Of a stretch of 64,000 bases of DNA, positions 1 to 9,653 are shown piece by piece. The DNA comes from Heloderma charlesbogerti (Eukaryota; Chordata; Lepidosauria; Squamata; Helodermatidae), in the NCBI GenBank assembly GCA_026122225.1, contig JANEZZ010000463.1:930001-994000 (forward strand). The letters are read 5' to 3'. A model generated the notes under the pieces. The model worked only from the letters and a program-made list of their open reading frames with translations. It did not search any database and was not told the DNA's origin. Made by a program: the position numbers and the translations under genes. Each line of letters opens with the position of its first letter. Position 1 is the stretch's first letter.

Positions 1-789
1 TCCCTGTCCGGGTATGTATCTTCTCTTCCTGCTTTAATATTTAGTCAGTGCCAAGAGTGTGCTAAGCACTGGACGATGCACATTTGTCAATGCTGGCCTG
101 AGACATTTTGTCATCTGAAGCAGAAATGGTGCATCTCCTTCCTCACTAGGGCCAACACTTGAAAACATCTTGCTGTGCCATTCAGACACCAATTCCTGCC
201 TTTATCCCACCCCCACACACACACCTCATGGTATCACCTGAAGCAGGTTGCTTCAATTTGCTGCATAGCAGGGCTGGCCCTGACGTTTGCACTGGCATGT
301 GCAATTGCTAGATGAAAGACATGCCACACTGTGGCTATAAGCTCAATGGCAGAAAGGAAAGGAACATTTGCATTATACAAAGAATGGGTGCTTCCAAATA
401 AATGCCATTGCTGTAAAAAAGAAAAGTTACATCTACCTTCAGCCTTGGTAAACTGACAGGTGGGTAGAATCAGATGTGTTTAAAATGCAGCTTGAGTTTA
501 AAAAGCAGCTTGCTGACTAAATCAGGGCCTTTGACTTGTGTCCCATTTTTGTGGGGTTGATTTGCTTGTTCTCAAGAAAGGGTATTAGTTGCCCTTTCCT
601 GGCTGGCAAACAGGAAATATTATTTCTTGGTTAACTGGTGCTTAATTAGTCCTGTTGCTGAATGGACTGAAATGATAATATTTTTTTCTCCCATCCATTT
701 TCAAAACCCCAGGAACCATAGCAGCTGATGTACTGTATACTGGACTGCTTTACTCGTCAAATTATGGTTGAGTAAATCAATATGTTATT

Positions 790-1290
790 GTAGCTTGTCA
801 TGCAAAAGTCTGATCACCATTGGCATCTTTAACAATGGCTTGGTGCCTAGTTGTCTTGCCTTCCTCTAAGAGAGTTACACATGGCTTGGGGAGGGAAACT
901 GTTGGTTTTAACACTAAAGCCCTAAACAGCTTTAAAGACCACCTTCTCTCATATGTATTTACCCAAACCTTAAGATCTTCAGAGGCCCTGCTCCGAGTGC
1001 CCCTGCCAAATGAAATGAGCACTAGGGAGAGTGCCTTTTTGGTAGTGGCAGCCCAGTTATGGAGGAGCCTTCCCAGAGAGGTTTGCCTGGCACCGTATTT
1101 ATGGTCTTTTCAGCATTAGGTATTTTTATTCACCCAGGCCCTTGAAAAATGTAGGTCTTATCCTCTAGAACTCTGTGTTTTTAATTTTGTTTTAGTTGTA
1201 ATCGTTTTTACAGTTTCATATTGTATTTTAATATTGCAAGTTGCATTATGGGACAGCTATATAAATATAGTAATAAAAAAATAGGATGCT
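790..1290 (+). mobile_element. L2-type LINE 3' end (degenerate)
   Basis: A decayed reading frame at 820-1119 encodes the late C-terminal region typical of squamate L2-like elements (residues like RESAFLVVAAQLWRSLP, equivalent to the usual 'AFSVVAPRLWNSLP' stretch). An AT-rich 3' UTR and an A-rich end (aatagtaataaaaaaat) follow. Only the 3' end is present, as expected for 5'-truncated LINE insertions. The family is recognised by pattern, not by a search. Confidence 0.6.
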
Positions 1291-1397
1291 ACTTATCTAG
1301 CATGATGATTCCATCATAGCTTTCTGCCCCTCATTCTTGCAACAGTTCTATTGTTTTCAGTTGAGCTGGAATAAACACATAGTTTGAAAACTTGAAA

Positions 1398-1466
1398 AGA
1401 TGCACGTATCTTTATGTTGCACGCATCTTTATTTTGCAAGCATCTTTATTATGCACGCATTTTTTG
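1398..1466 (+). repeat. Short minisatellite next to a splice acceptor
   Basis: About 3-4 imperfect copies of a 19-22 bp unit resembling GCACGCATCTTTATTTT lie 20 bp or less from the acceptor AG at 1487-1488. They provide part of the T-rich tract upstream of the SEMA5B exon. Confidence 0.65.
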
Positions 1467-1488
1467 TTTTGTTTTCAATCATCCTTAG

Positions 1489-1659
1489 TGAAAGGCTCAT
1501 GGTCCTGCTGGACTCCTTGGTCTCAGTGCTCAGCAACTTGTGGAGGAGGGCACTACCAGCGCACCCGAACCTGCACCAACCCAGCGCCGTCTAACGGGGA
1601 GGATATCTGCATTGGGCTGCACACAGAGGAAGCGCTGTGCAACACACACTTGTGTGAAG
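1489..1659 (+). CDS. SEMA5B: SEMA5B exon: thrombospondin type 1 repeat
   Basis: This 171-bp internal exon of semaphorin 5B encodes one complete TSR of the extracellular domain. It has the tryptophan ladder WSCWTPW, the CSATCGGG signature, the arginine layer HYQRTRTC and the closing cysteines (EDIC, EEALC, HLC). TSRs of class 5 semaphorins bind glycosaminoglycans and sit between the sema/PSI domains and the membrane. The acceptor is AG at 1487-1488 and the donor GT at 1660-1661. The exon is symmetrical, with phase 1 introns on both sides (first codon completed by 2 bases, one base left at the end). The upstream sema domain and earlier TSRs are outside the window. SEMA5A has a very similar TSR, but the exons downstream match SEMA5B. 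Confidence 0.95.
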
Positions 1660-2478
1660 GTATTTTTATTTCCTCTGGTTCAGTTTCACTGCCGGGGAAA
1701 GGAGATTAAAGCCAGAAATAAAATGCAAATATCCTCTGAAAAGTAAAGTTGTAAGTAAGTAACTTCTTGGCACAATTGCAAGTATTTAGGATAATTTTCA
1801 ACAAGTTCGTTGAATTTGTATTGAAAAGGCAAACAAAAAAGATAACATAACGTCCAAGTTAAATGCCTTGCTCCAGCACCCCATGGCCTGGCATTATAGT
1901 ACTTCCCAGGAGCAATCTTGTTAGCTGCTTAGTGACTCTTTCTAAGAGACTACAGTGGCAGTTAGGATGGAAACAGCAGAGCCAAAAATGCTGTTCTCTC
2001 AGCTGCTTTTTGTCAGTTGTTCTGTTGTATGGGTCCTATTTTCATCTTACAGAATACAGCTAACAATATTTGGTTTTGTGTTAAAATTCATGTTTTAAGA
2101 ATGTACTTGAGCTTCTAGGACTGATGTAAGGTAATGGTGAAAAAGGATGAGTCCTAAACAGCATAATTTTAAAAAGTGTTGTCAATTCCTGAACAAGAAT
2201 TCGATAGAGGGGACCATTGCAGGAGCATTTATACAAATTCTTCAGAATCACAGAAGATGGCCTTGATGAGCTTGAGAGCTGGTTGTGCTGTTTTTCAGTC
2301 TACTTCGTGCTTCTCATTGGGGCTTCCTCTATTAACATATATCTAATGGTTCAGCTGGACTCCCTTATTTAGAGGCTATGTGATCTTTTTTTCAGTGTTT
2401 GTCCCTTATGGCTTTTCTTGGCTGGACAGTGATCATCCTGCATAATTTATGTTGTTTCTGGTATCCTTTATTTTTAAG
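1660..2478 (+). other. SEMA5B intron, 819 bp
   Basis: GT-AG phase 1 intron between the two TSR exons. I see no repeat or RNA gene in it that I can name. Confidence 0.9.
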
Positions 2479-2628
2479 GAGGATGGTCCGAATGGTCCGA
2501 ATGGAGTTTGTGTAATGAAGATGGGATCCAGTATCGTAGTCGTTACTGTGAAATCCACAGTCCAGGATCTTCCCAGTGTGCTGGAAACAGCACCCAGTAC
2601 CAAGACTGCTTGTACAACGAGATCCCTG
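2479..2628 (+). CDS. SEMA5B: SEMA5B exon: last, degenerate TSR
   Basis: This 150-bp symmetrical phase 1 exon encodes the membrane-proximal TSR-like module. It reads GGWSEWSEWSLC, then a degenerate half without the CSxTCG signature, then YRSRYC, SSQCAGNSTQY and DCLYNEIP. The missing CSxTCG is normal for the last TSR of SEMA5A/B rather than a local defect. The NST triplet is a potential N-glycosylation site. The acceptor is AG at 2477-2478 and the donor GT at 2629-2630. The frame joins the previous exon cleanly, with the split glycine codon completed by the first two bases here. Confidence 0.95.
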
Positions 2629-4666
2629 GTGGGTACAACAGGCAAGGAAAGGGCTCATTTCTGGGCCCTGTTAGTTAATGAGATGGCAGGGTGGACTTCC
2701 CAAAGCGTGGCTGAAAAAGTTGATTGGCACTTTTAACATTAACAGCATTATATTTTCTGAACTGATGGGTTTATTGAATGGTGCCTTGTATCCCACTGAT
2801 TCACATATCAGGGAGAAGACATTCTGCAGTATGAAATATACCCAAATTAAGACATTGTTTAGGATGGCAGGTGTGGAAAGAAATGGTTTGAAATGGGGGT
2901 AATTTTGGTGAGTTTTGCAAATGCACTATTTAGCTATGGTTGGATTAGACAACCACCTTCTTGCAGGTAGGTGTTTCCTGTAGAATTATGGCCACCTTCT
3001 GGGGGGGGGGGAGATCTTGTGACTAATGAATTTGATATAATCAGGGACTTGTGTATGTTGCATCATAAACAGAAATTCAGTGCATAAAAAACGTAAGATA
3101 AACCCGCCTGGATTGGATCAGATCCAGCTTCTTGTTTCCAACAGAGGACAGGCAGATGTTCCTGAGAAAACCATGAGAGGGACATGAAGGCAACTGTTCT
3201 CCCCATTATTTGGTAACATGAAGGTTCTGTTTAGCTCTCATGGCTAACAGCCGATAACCAGGGCCGGCCCAAGACGTTTTGCTGTCTGAGGCAAAGGGGA
3301 ACATACAGAAGCCAACATGCAGAACTTGGACTTCATTGCTTCAACGCTGGCAATGGCATTGTCAGGGTTGTCTCTGAGCACAGGGAGTGGCTCAGTGGCT
3401 CAGATTCTGAAGATGAATCGCATGAGGTGGAGGAGGAAATTGCCCAGGTTTGTCCAGAGATAGAGACACAGGCTCCTCAGGTTTCAAAGGCCAGCTGGAT
3501 GGAGAGGGCCTCTCTTCACACACCCCTGTGAGAGACAGCGAACAGGGAGAGGTGGGGCTTGGAGAGCCTGAATTCTTAGATGCCAGGCGCAGATGCAGAG
3601 CCAAGAGAGAGATGGCAGGGGTGGAGCTTAGACGGTCTGCCCAATTGGCCCTGCGTGAACAACGGCGCTTAGAGGCCTCATGAGAGAGAGGGAGATCCCC
3701 ACCCCCACTCCTTAAGTTAGGACAGTAGCCTGCCTTTTCTTCAAACGGTGGGCAACTTTTGTAGCTTTCCTTTGAACTCCCTGAAGGCATTTCCTGTGAG
3801 TCACTGACAATTTTCATCTGTATGACCCAATGAAGTAAGTGGATTGAAGAGCCATGGATTGAAGCCATTTTGTTTGTGTTTTGATTTGGCTTTTGAAGTT
3901 TTCAGCAGGGGCAAAGGGAATCCTGACAAGCATAGCATCCGTCACAGCATCTGAGTACAGCAGGCTGTGCAAGCTGCAGGGCAGGCCTGGTGAAACACAG
4001 AGCTCTGTCAGCATCTGCTGCTGGATGGCAGCTGCCTCACTCTGCCTAATGATAGAGTTGGTCCTGATGCTGATATACCTTTCCACCAAAGATTTGCCTT
4101 AACATTTTTTAAACTCATATAAACTATATCTGGTAGCAACAATTCCATAAGTAAATTCCAAGGAAACTGATACCTTGTAGTTGAAAGAGGATATTGAAAT
4201 AAACTGTGCTATAATACAAGCTCCATTCTTGGGCGGCGACATGGTATTCCGTGTCATATGTTGGTCAATGTATTTCTGAAGCAGATCATGCAGTATTCAG
4301 ATGTATTCAGATGTTTTATGAACACAACTTGAATTGCACAAATTCCTCCTTTGAGTCTTTCATTACTGATATTTATAATTTGCACAGTTCATACAAGAAG
4401 CAAACATTTCTTGTTGCATGCTGTATTTGGATAATTCGCAATCCAGCCAGTGTTTCTGGGGCAATAGGGAATATGTTCTATTAAAGAGGGTGGTTTTGTT
4501 TTTTTGCTACAGTTCATTCTATGTTTTTCGCCAGAGCTCTGGGAGGCCCTGCATTTGCAGCAGAGATTAACTTGCCATGCATCAAGCAAAGGGGTTTTAA
4601 TTGCCTGCACAATGTCTCAGATGACAAAAATGACATTTTCCCTCCGCTGTTTTTCTCTTTGTTTAG
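2629..4666 (+). other. SEMA5B intron, 2038 bp
   Basis: GT-AG phase 1 intron. It has a poly-G run near 3001-3011, the CAGGGCCGGCCC-type repeat start near 3259, and a GC-richer repeat-like block at about 3380-3960 listed separately. The rest shows nothing I recognise. Confidence 0.85.
3380..3960. repeat. Unclassified interspersed repeat, open on both strands
   Basis: A GC-richer block inside the intron gives long frames on both strands (3392-3868 on -, 3450-3683 on +). It reads like the decayed coding and flanking part of a dispersed element, with arginine/glutamate-rich +-strand text such as RRRCRAKREMAGVELRR. I see no reverse transcriptase, integrase or transposase motif, so I do not assign a family. 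It is not a SEMA5B exon: no flanking splice pair fits the frame. Confidence 0.4.
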
Positions 4667-4711
4667 TAATCCTGCCAGCCTCGAGCATTGACGAGAGCAC
4701 GAACTGTGGAG
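4667..4711 (+). CDS. SEMA5B: SEMA5B micro-exon: juxtamembrane linker
   Basis: This 45-bp exon encodes the 15-residue linker between the last TSR and the membrane segment. Joined in frame after NEIP it reads VILPASSIDESTNCG, matching the SEMA5B linker I know (VILPASS..EA..) and unlike the SEMA5A linker. The acceptor AG at 4665-4666 follows a strong T-rich tract, and the donor GT is at 4712-4713. Both flanking introns are phase 1. The exon is easy to miss by frame length alone; it is supported by splice sites, phase and protein match. Confidence 0.93.
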
Positions 4712-7080
4712 GTAGAGTACAGCTAACTATAGATCTTATTTTTATCTTAACATGACTACTCTTTTCTGGGAAGTATCAACCCAACCATTAATCTGTGCAG
4801 TTCACATCCCGTTGATAGCCTTAATTCTACTGGAGTCTTCTTGTCTGAGTCAGAGGTGGTGGTGGGAAGTATTTGCAATGCAGTTTGCTGGTATAAGAAT
4901 TTAATTTGGGGGAGGGAGATTCTCCAAATAATTAATTACCAGGAAGATCATAGCCCTTTCCACTGTAGCTGCATCTGAAATGGACTGGAAAAGATGAAGA
5001 GAAATTCCTCATTTTCCTGAGCACTCAGTTAATGTAAAGTTGGCACTGAATTTCATTATATGCAAAACGTTGATGGGAATTTGGGGTTCCTATTCAGGTG
5101 AAACTTCCAAAGCTTTTTTGGTGGAGAACCTTTTTTCCCTCTGAGGTCCACATTCCCTTGTGGGTCATCTGGCAGAGACTTCATCCACTTGTGATCCTCC
5201 CGTGTTTTCCCACTGCTTCTTCCATGTGTTTTATTACTGTGCAAAACCTGTTAAGAAAGAAGAGACAGAATATCTGCACAATGCCTTCTGACAGTTACAG
5301 CTCTGTTGCCTACATCTGGATGCAATCTTAGTATAATGAGAGTGCTGTAAATTTTTACACTGTCTCTATTAATGGACCTTCTTCCACCAAAGCCAGGAGC
5401 CTTTCTACATGAGGCATTTATTGTGCGCTCATGTTTCCTCACTCACGGGAGTTTGCGGGTGCTTTACGTGATGTCGTCATCATCTAGGGCCTCTCCCATG
5501 CTTTGCAACCATTATAGTGTGTGGGGGGGAGTTTCTAACGAGGAAAGTCTGGCGTTTTTATGAATGGCGGCATGAAATCCTTCTGTATTTGCACAATTCT
5601 GCTATGCCACAGTACCACCTAGTGGTTGCATAATGGAATATAGAAAGGCAGAGAAAGAAAAGACCCGTCCAAAGGAACCAATCTTAATCCCACAAAGAAT
5701 CCAGAGGAAGAAGTCTCGGTAAAGTGAGAGGTTAAAAGGCTCATATAGAAAAGCCCTAAATCAAATTTTGATGTTGATTCCAATGGAAACCGGGTGAGGC
5801 AACCCATGCAAGATCTGGGTCTCCTTAAAACAATTGCCTTGCCACTAATTTTATGTAATTTCCTTATACAGAGTAGTTACCCTGCTAGTTGCCTTACAAG
5901 TCATGACCAGAGACTTTTGAAAGGGGCAGAGGGGAAACTGGCATTTCTTGTTTGCCACAGCAGAGCCCCAGCTGATACGGATGGCAGCTTTTCCTTCTGT
6001 TTTTCCAATCTGTGTGGAAATGGCCTTTTGACACATGAGCTATTTCTGAACAGATAGCAGAAACGCCCAGTTAGTTGAGCTACAAATAAGGAACTTCTTT
6101 TGTTTCTCTTGCCCAGTTATAGATTATTAGGGTATATTTGCACAACAGACTCACATCAGTTTAATAGTCAGTTCCTCTCCCCAGGAGAATCCTGAGAACT
6201 TAGATCTGGGATGGGTTTGTGTTAAAATTGGTCTCTGACAGAGAATTCTCAGAAGCCTCATCAAAGTGCAACGCTCATGACAAGTGAACAGATATGAAAC
6301 CGACATACATTTGTAGGGTAAAGATGCCCTCAAATACAGTCGTAATATTCTGCACCTCGGGACAAGCTTTAATGTAGGATAGAATCTGACAGTGATGCAA
6401 AAACACTCTTCTAGTTCTACAAAGATTTTCTACGAAAAAATTCTTCTCCCTTGGAGGTTTTACTGACTAAAACATTGATTTGTCTTTCCATCTCGCCATG
6501 GAACTATTTATATGAGGAAGACCCTTTCCATGAGAAGGGGGTAAGGTTCTCCAGCAGAGAATTATTTGCATCCTTACCAAACTACAATCCCCAGAAAATG
6601 TCTGCAGTGTAGATAAGCTGCTACAAACTGCTAAGCTGATGCCAGGTGGCCTTCCCACATTTTTCCCGGCTGATTGCCCACGGCCGAGTTGATGCACATT
6701 TAACAAAGAGTGGTTTTTATTTTTGCCGTCATGGAACTGATGAGCACCAAATTTATTGCAAGTATAATTGGGAGGAGCAAATTTGGGGTCATTGGCAAGT
6801 ACCTTGAGATTTCTGTTGTTTTCCACCAGAACTCTGTACAAATAAGCAGGTTTCCTTGCAAGCCTCCTGGTCAGCTCTTGGCCTGTTCATCAGTCACTCT
6901 CAGCACAAAGACCATTATGGCAAAGACAGCAAAGGCAGCTGAGAGTTCAAGTGGTACAAAACCAGTATACATTGATACTGTAGGAAGGGCATAGGAAACC
7001 CTATCTTAAGCTAGACAAATCCTCAAGTGACCTTATAATGCTGTGATTCTGAAAACTCTTCACTCACTTTTAAGAAATTA

Positions 7081-7205
7081 ATCCTTTCCCCTTTACATTC
7101 ATCTTTCTCAACAACTTTTGACTGAGTGCTGCAGAAATACACCATGCAGAAATGCAGCACTCAGTCAAAAGTTGTTGAGAAAGATGAATGCAAAGGGGAA
7201 AGGAT
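7081..7205. repeat. Near-perfect inverted repeat (53-bp arms, 19-bp loop)
   Basis: Left arm 7081-7133 and right arm 7153-7205 are reverse complements over 53 bp with one difference (position 7095, A against G), around a 19-bp loop at 7134-7152. As RNA the difference would be a tolerated mismatch or wobble. No obvious target duplication or terminal motif of a known transposon flanks it. It lies in a SEMA5B intron on the transcribed strand. Confidence 0.9.
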
Positions 7206-7448
7206 GAACCCAGGGAGTGGAAACATTTGAAATCTATATGTCTACTGATTTGTGTTGGAAATGTTTTATACACCAGGGGCTTTTCTCTTTGAAATCTTTG
7301 CATGGTACCTGCCTCAACAATTTCAGCTTTCAGCTGGGATTCTGCCTTCACCGATAAACCAAGCCGAGCGATATAGAATATTATCCCTCATCCTTACTGT
7401 CTTGTTTTTCTTCCAAGTAGCTCCATTGACTTGGATAGTGTCTCCATC

Positions 7449-7560
7449 AGGGGTGGAGAACCTCTTTCAGCCCACAGATGGCTTTGGCTTCCCTCAACAG
7501 AGCTCTGCTGGCAAGGGCAAGTTACTCATCTCCTTCATAGCGCCATGGTGATGGCAATTT
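7449..7560 (+). mobile_element. Fragment of a CAGGGGTG-ended hAT-type MITE
   Basis: It begins CAGGGGTGGAGAACCTCTTT, the same start as the copy at 14887 (CAGGGGTGTTGAACCTC). CAGGGGTG is a common hAT terminus. The other end is not resolved. Confidence 0.4.
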
Positions 7561-8514
7561 ACAGCTTTCTGCCCAAGTTTGGTGTTAGCACCTGGCATTC
7601 TTGGGCAGGTACCAGGACCCCAGCAGGGTCCAAACGTGAGGCCACCTGCCCGAGGACCCCTTTAATTTTTTTTTCTTCCAGCTATGTGCACCGGATGTCT
7701 GGCCACTGCTTTAATTTCCCACAAAGTCCCTGACACAGTGTCACTCCAGGTCATTTGGGGAAATTAAAATGGAAGCTATGCCTCAAAGTGTTGCTGCCAC
7801 TGGCTGCCATGACTGCTTGGTAAGGGCCCCAACACAGGAGTGGGGCTGTCATGGGGACACTTAGGACTTCGGCCAAGTGCCCCCTCAAATCTGGAGTGAG
7901 TCCTGTTTTTACCTCACGTTATTGGCCACATCCTCTTATCCCTTTTATTTTAGGCAGCCCTGAAAGTCTTTCCCCCTTCTGATTAGAGAAATGCTGAGTT
8001 TTCCCTACCTCCTTATTACCATGCCATGCACATTCTTTGGAACACATTGATGTATGTTGTTTGTATGCCTCTTTTCTTTGGCTGTCAGCTTAATATTTAG
8101 TTTCAATATCAACAGAACTAGAAAGAAAGGCTTTTAAGAAAGCCTGATATGATCCCATTAAAACTACGATAAGCAGTCCGATACTAAGGGAAGGGAAGCA
8201 TACATCTTTTGGTGTTACAATGCAAGATATTGGCTGATTTCAGAATTGCATTTTCCTTGTGGTAAGGAAGCAGAAAATTACCCTCTGGTATTGAGTGATG
8301 TCATTTATCCTGTAGCAGTCGAAATATTATTTTAGCTTGGTGACAATTTATGAGTTGCTTTACCATCAGGGACACATTTATTATGCAAGGATTCTCAGAT
8401 GAAATCCAAGAGAAAATACTGAGTTGACCTCTAGAACACAGAGAAGAGGCAGGCATTGATTGGTACATTTCTGTAGTACAGTCCACTTGTCCATGTAACA
8501 CTGCTTATTGGGAA

Positions 8515-8755
8515 GACAAGTAGTTGGATCCAGATTTACGCTGGATCAACTGCACTGATGGAAGTGGATTTCCTTGCTCCCCTCCTTCCCATGGCAGCCC
8601 CTACAGCCCCCTGAAAATGTTACACAGAGAGTCAGGAGACCCTGCTGAATAAGGTGAGCTGTGATGTATGGGGGAGGGGGGATCCCGCACATTCAGGCAG
8701 AGGGCCTTCCATGACTGGAGCCCTTCGTCTTACAGATAGGAGATTGTGGATCCAA
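8515..8755. repeat. Unclassified MITE-like repeat ending in GGATCCAAC
   Basis: About 240 bp bounded by GGATCCA-type sequence at both ends. A related stretch with the same end lies at about 37380-37600 and decayed pieces near 32250-32460. No coding capacity. Confidence 0.35.
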
Positions 8756-8915
8756 CCCTAGAAAAGAAATTGAGGTGTGTGGTTGATAGTCATACATGCA
8801 ACTTATGGGTATTATGGGGCAAATGAAAAAGAAAACAAAGGACATACTGCAATGTAATTATGGAAGCAGTGCAAAAAGGGTAGTAATACTATATGAAGCC
8901 TTGTGATGTTTCGCC

Positions 8916-9314
8916 TAAGGATGTACGGATTGTGTCAAATCTGTTCCCTCTGTGTTCCCTCTGTGTCATCGTCAGGTGCCTTTCATTCTGTCATCCATCC
9001 ACCGACGGAATTGGATCTTCTTTGTTTCCAAATTTATGCAAATTTGCACATATGGAAATGCGCATATTCCCCCCAAATGCGCATTTTCACACTTTAGCCT
9101 GTGGGGAACATGAGTATTTTTGGCCAGGTTTTCTTTATTTTGTGTATTTTTCTATGATGAAATTTGTGCAAAATTCAGGGAAGTTAGATAACCAATCCGC
9201 AAGTCCATAGAATCTGCCCGACAGGGGGAAGGCGAGACTGCTGTGAAATCCGGGGTCAGATTCATGAAAATCCGAACTCATTTGGTTCCATTGCAGATTT
9301 CTCCAACATCTCTA
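8916..9314 (-). mobile_element. Non-autonomous hAT MITE, family B, 399 bp
   Basis: The termini are TAAGGATGTACGG on the left and, read from the other strand, TAGAGATGTTGGAGAA on the right. The 8-bp flanks GTTTCGCC (8908-8915) and GTTTCACA (9315-9322) agree at 6 of 8 positions, as for an old hAT target duplication. It has the same length, 399 bp, as the copy at 23487-23885, lies in the opposite orientation, and shares the text near the right end there. No transposase. Confidence 0.75.
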
Positions 9315-9447
9315 GTTTCACATACGACACATGCTAATAACAGTGGCACCTTTTCTTGTGAACAACATATTGTTGTTGAAAGTGTGAATCTGATTTGTCA
9401 TTGTTTGTGTCTCTAATTACAGCATCCTTTGTCAATGTCTCTCCCAG

Positions 9448-9653
9448 GTTTTAGCCTCATCCACCTTATTGCCACTGGGGTCTCCTGTTTCTTTGGTTCT
9501 AGCCTCTTAACTTTCGTGATCTACGTTTACTGCCAGCGCTGCCAGAGGCAATCTCAGGAATCAACTGTTATCCATCCCACCACTCCTAACCATCTCCATT
9601 ACAAAGGCAACACAACGCCCAAAAATGAGAAATACACACCTATGGAATTCAAG
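9448..9653 (+). CDS. SEMA5B: SEMA5B exon: transmembrane segment and cytoplasmic start
   Basis: This 206-bp exon encodes 68 residues after completing a split glycine codon. FSLIHLIATGVSCFFGSSLL followed by TFVIYVYC is the single membrane-spanning helix. The positively charged QRCQRQSQES begins the cytoplasmic side, giving type I topology, then NHLHYKG, TPKNEKY and TPMEFK. These cytoplasmic motifs are diagnostic for SEMA5B; SEMA5A has a different tail here. The acceptor is AG at 9446-9447 and the donor GTAAGA begins at 9654. The intron before it is phase 1 and the one after it phase 0. Confidence 0.96.

Larger units (their letters stand above)
1..1488. other. SEMA5B intron (3' part of an upstream intron)
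   Basis: Non-coding sequence upstream of the first exon seen. Positions about 70-330 resemble fragments of a dispersed repeat whose start (CAGGGCCGGCCC-like) recurs near 3259. About 790-1290 is an L2-type LINE tail, and about 1398-1466 is a short minisatellite running up to the splice acceptor at 1487-1488. I see no exon in this stretch. Confidence 0.7.
4712..9447 (+). other. SEMA5B intron, 4736 bp
   Basis: GT-AG phase 1 intron. It holds the 53-bp-arm inverted repeat at 7081-7205, a CAGGGGTG-type hAT start at 7449, a sequence ending in GGATCCAAC at about 8515-8755 that recurs near 37380-37600, and a 399-bp hAT MITE at 8916-9314. 5398-5640 and 6130-6340 look like old dispersed repeats that I cannot name. 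Confidence 0.85.

Noticed and set aside
1489..1659. SEMA5A instead of SEMA5B
   Set aside because: The TSR alone is ambiguous, but the linker, cytoplasmic tail and the SLC49A4 neighbour fit SEMA5B; the SEMA5A tail ends differently.
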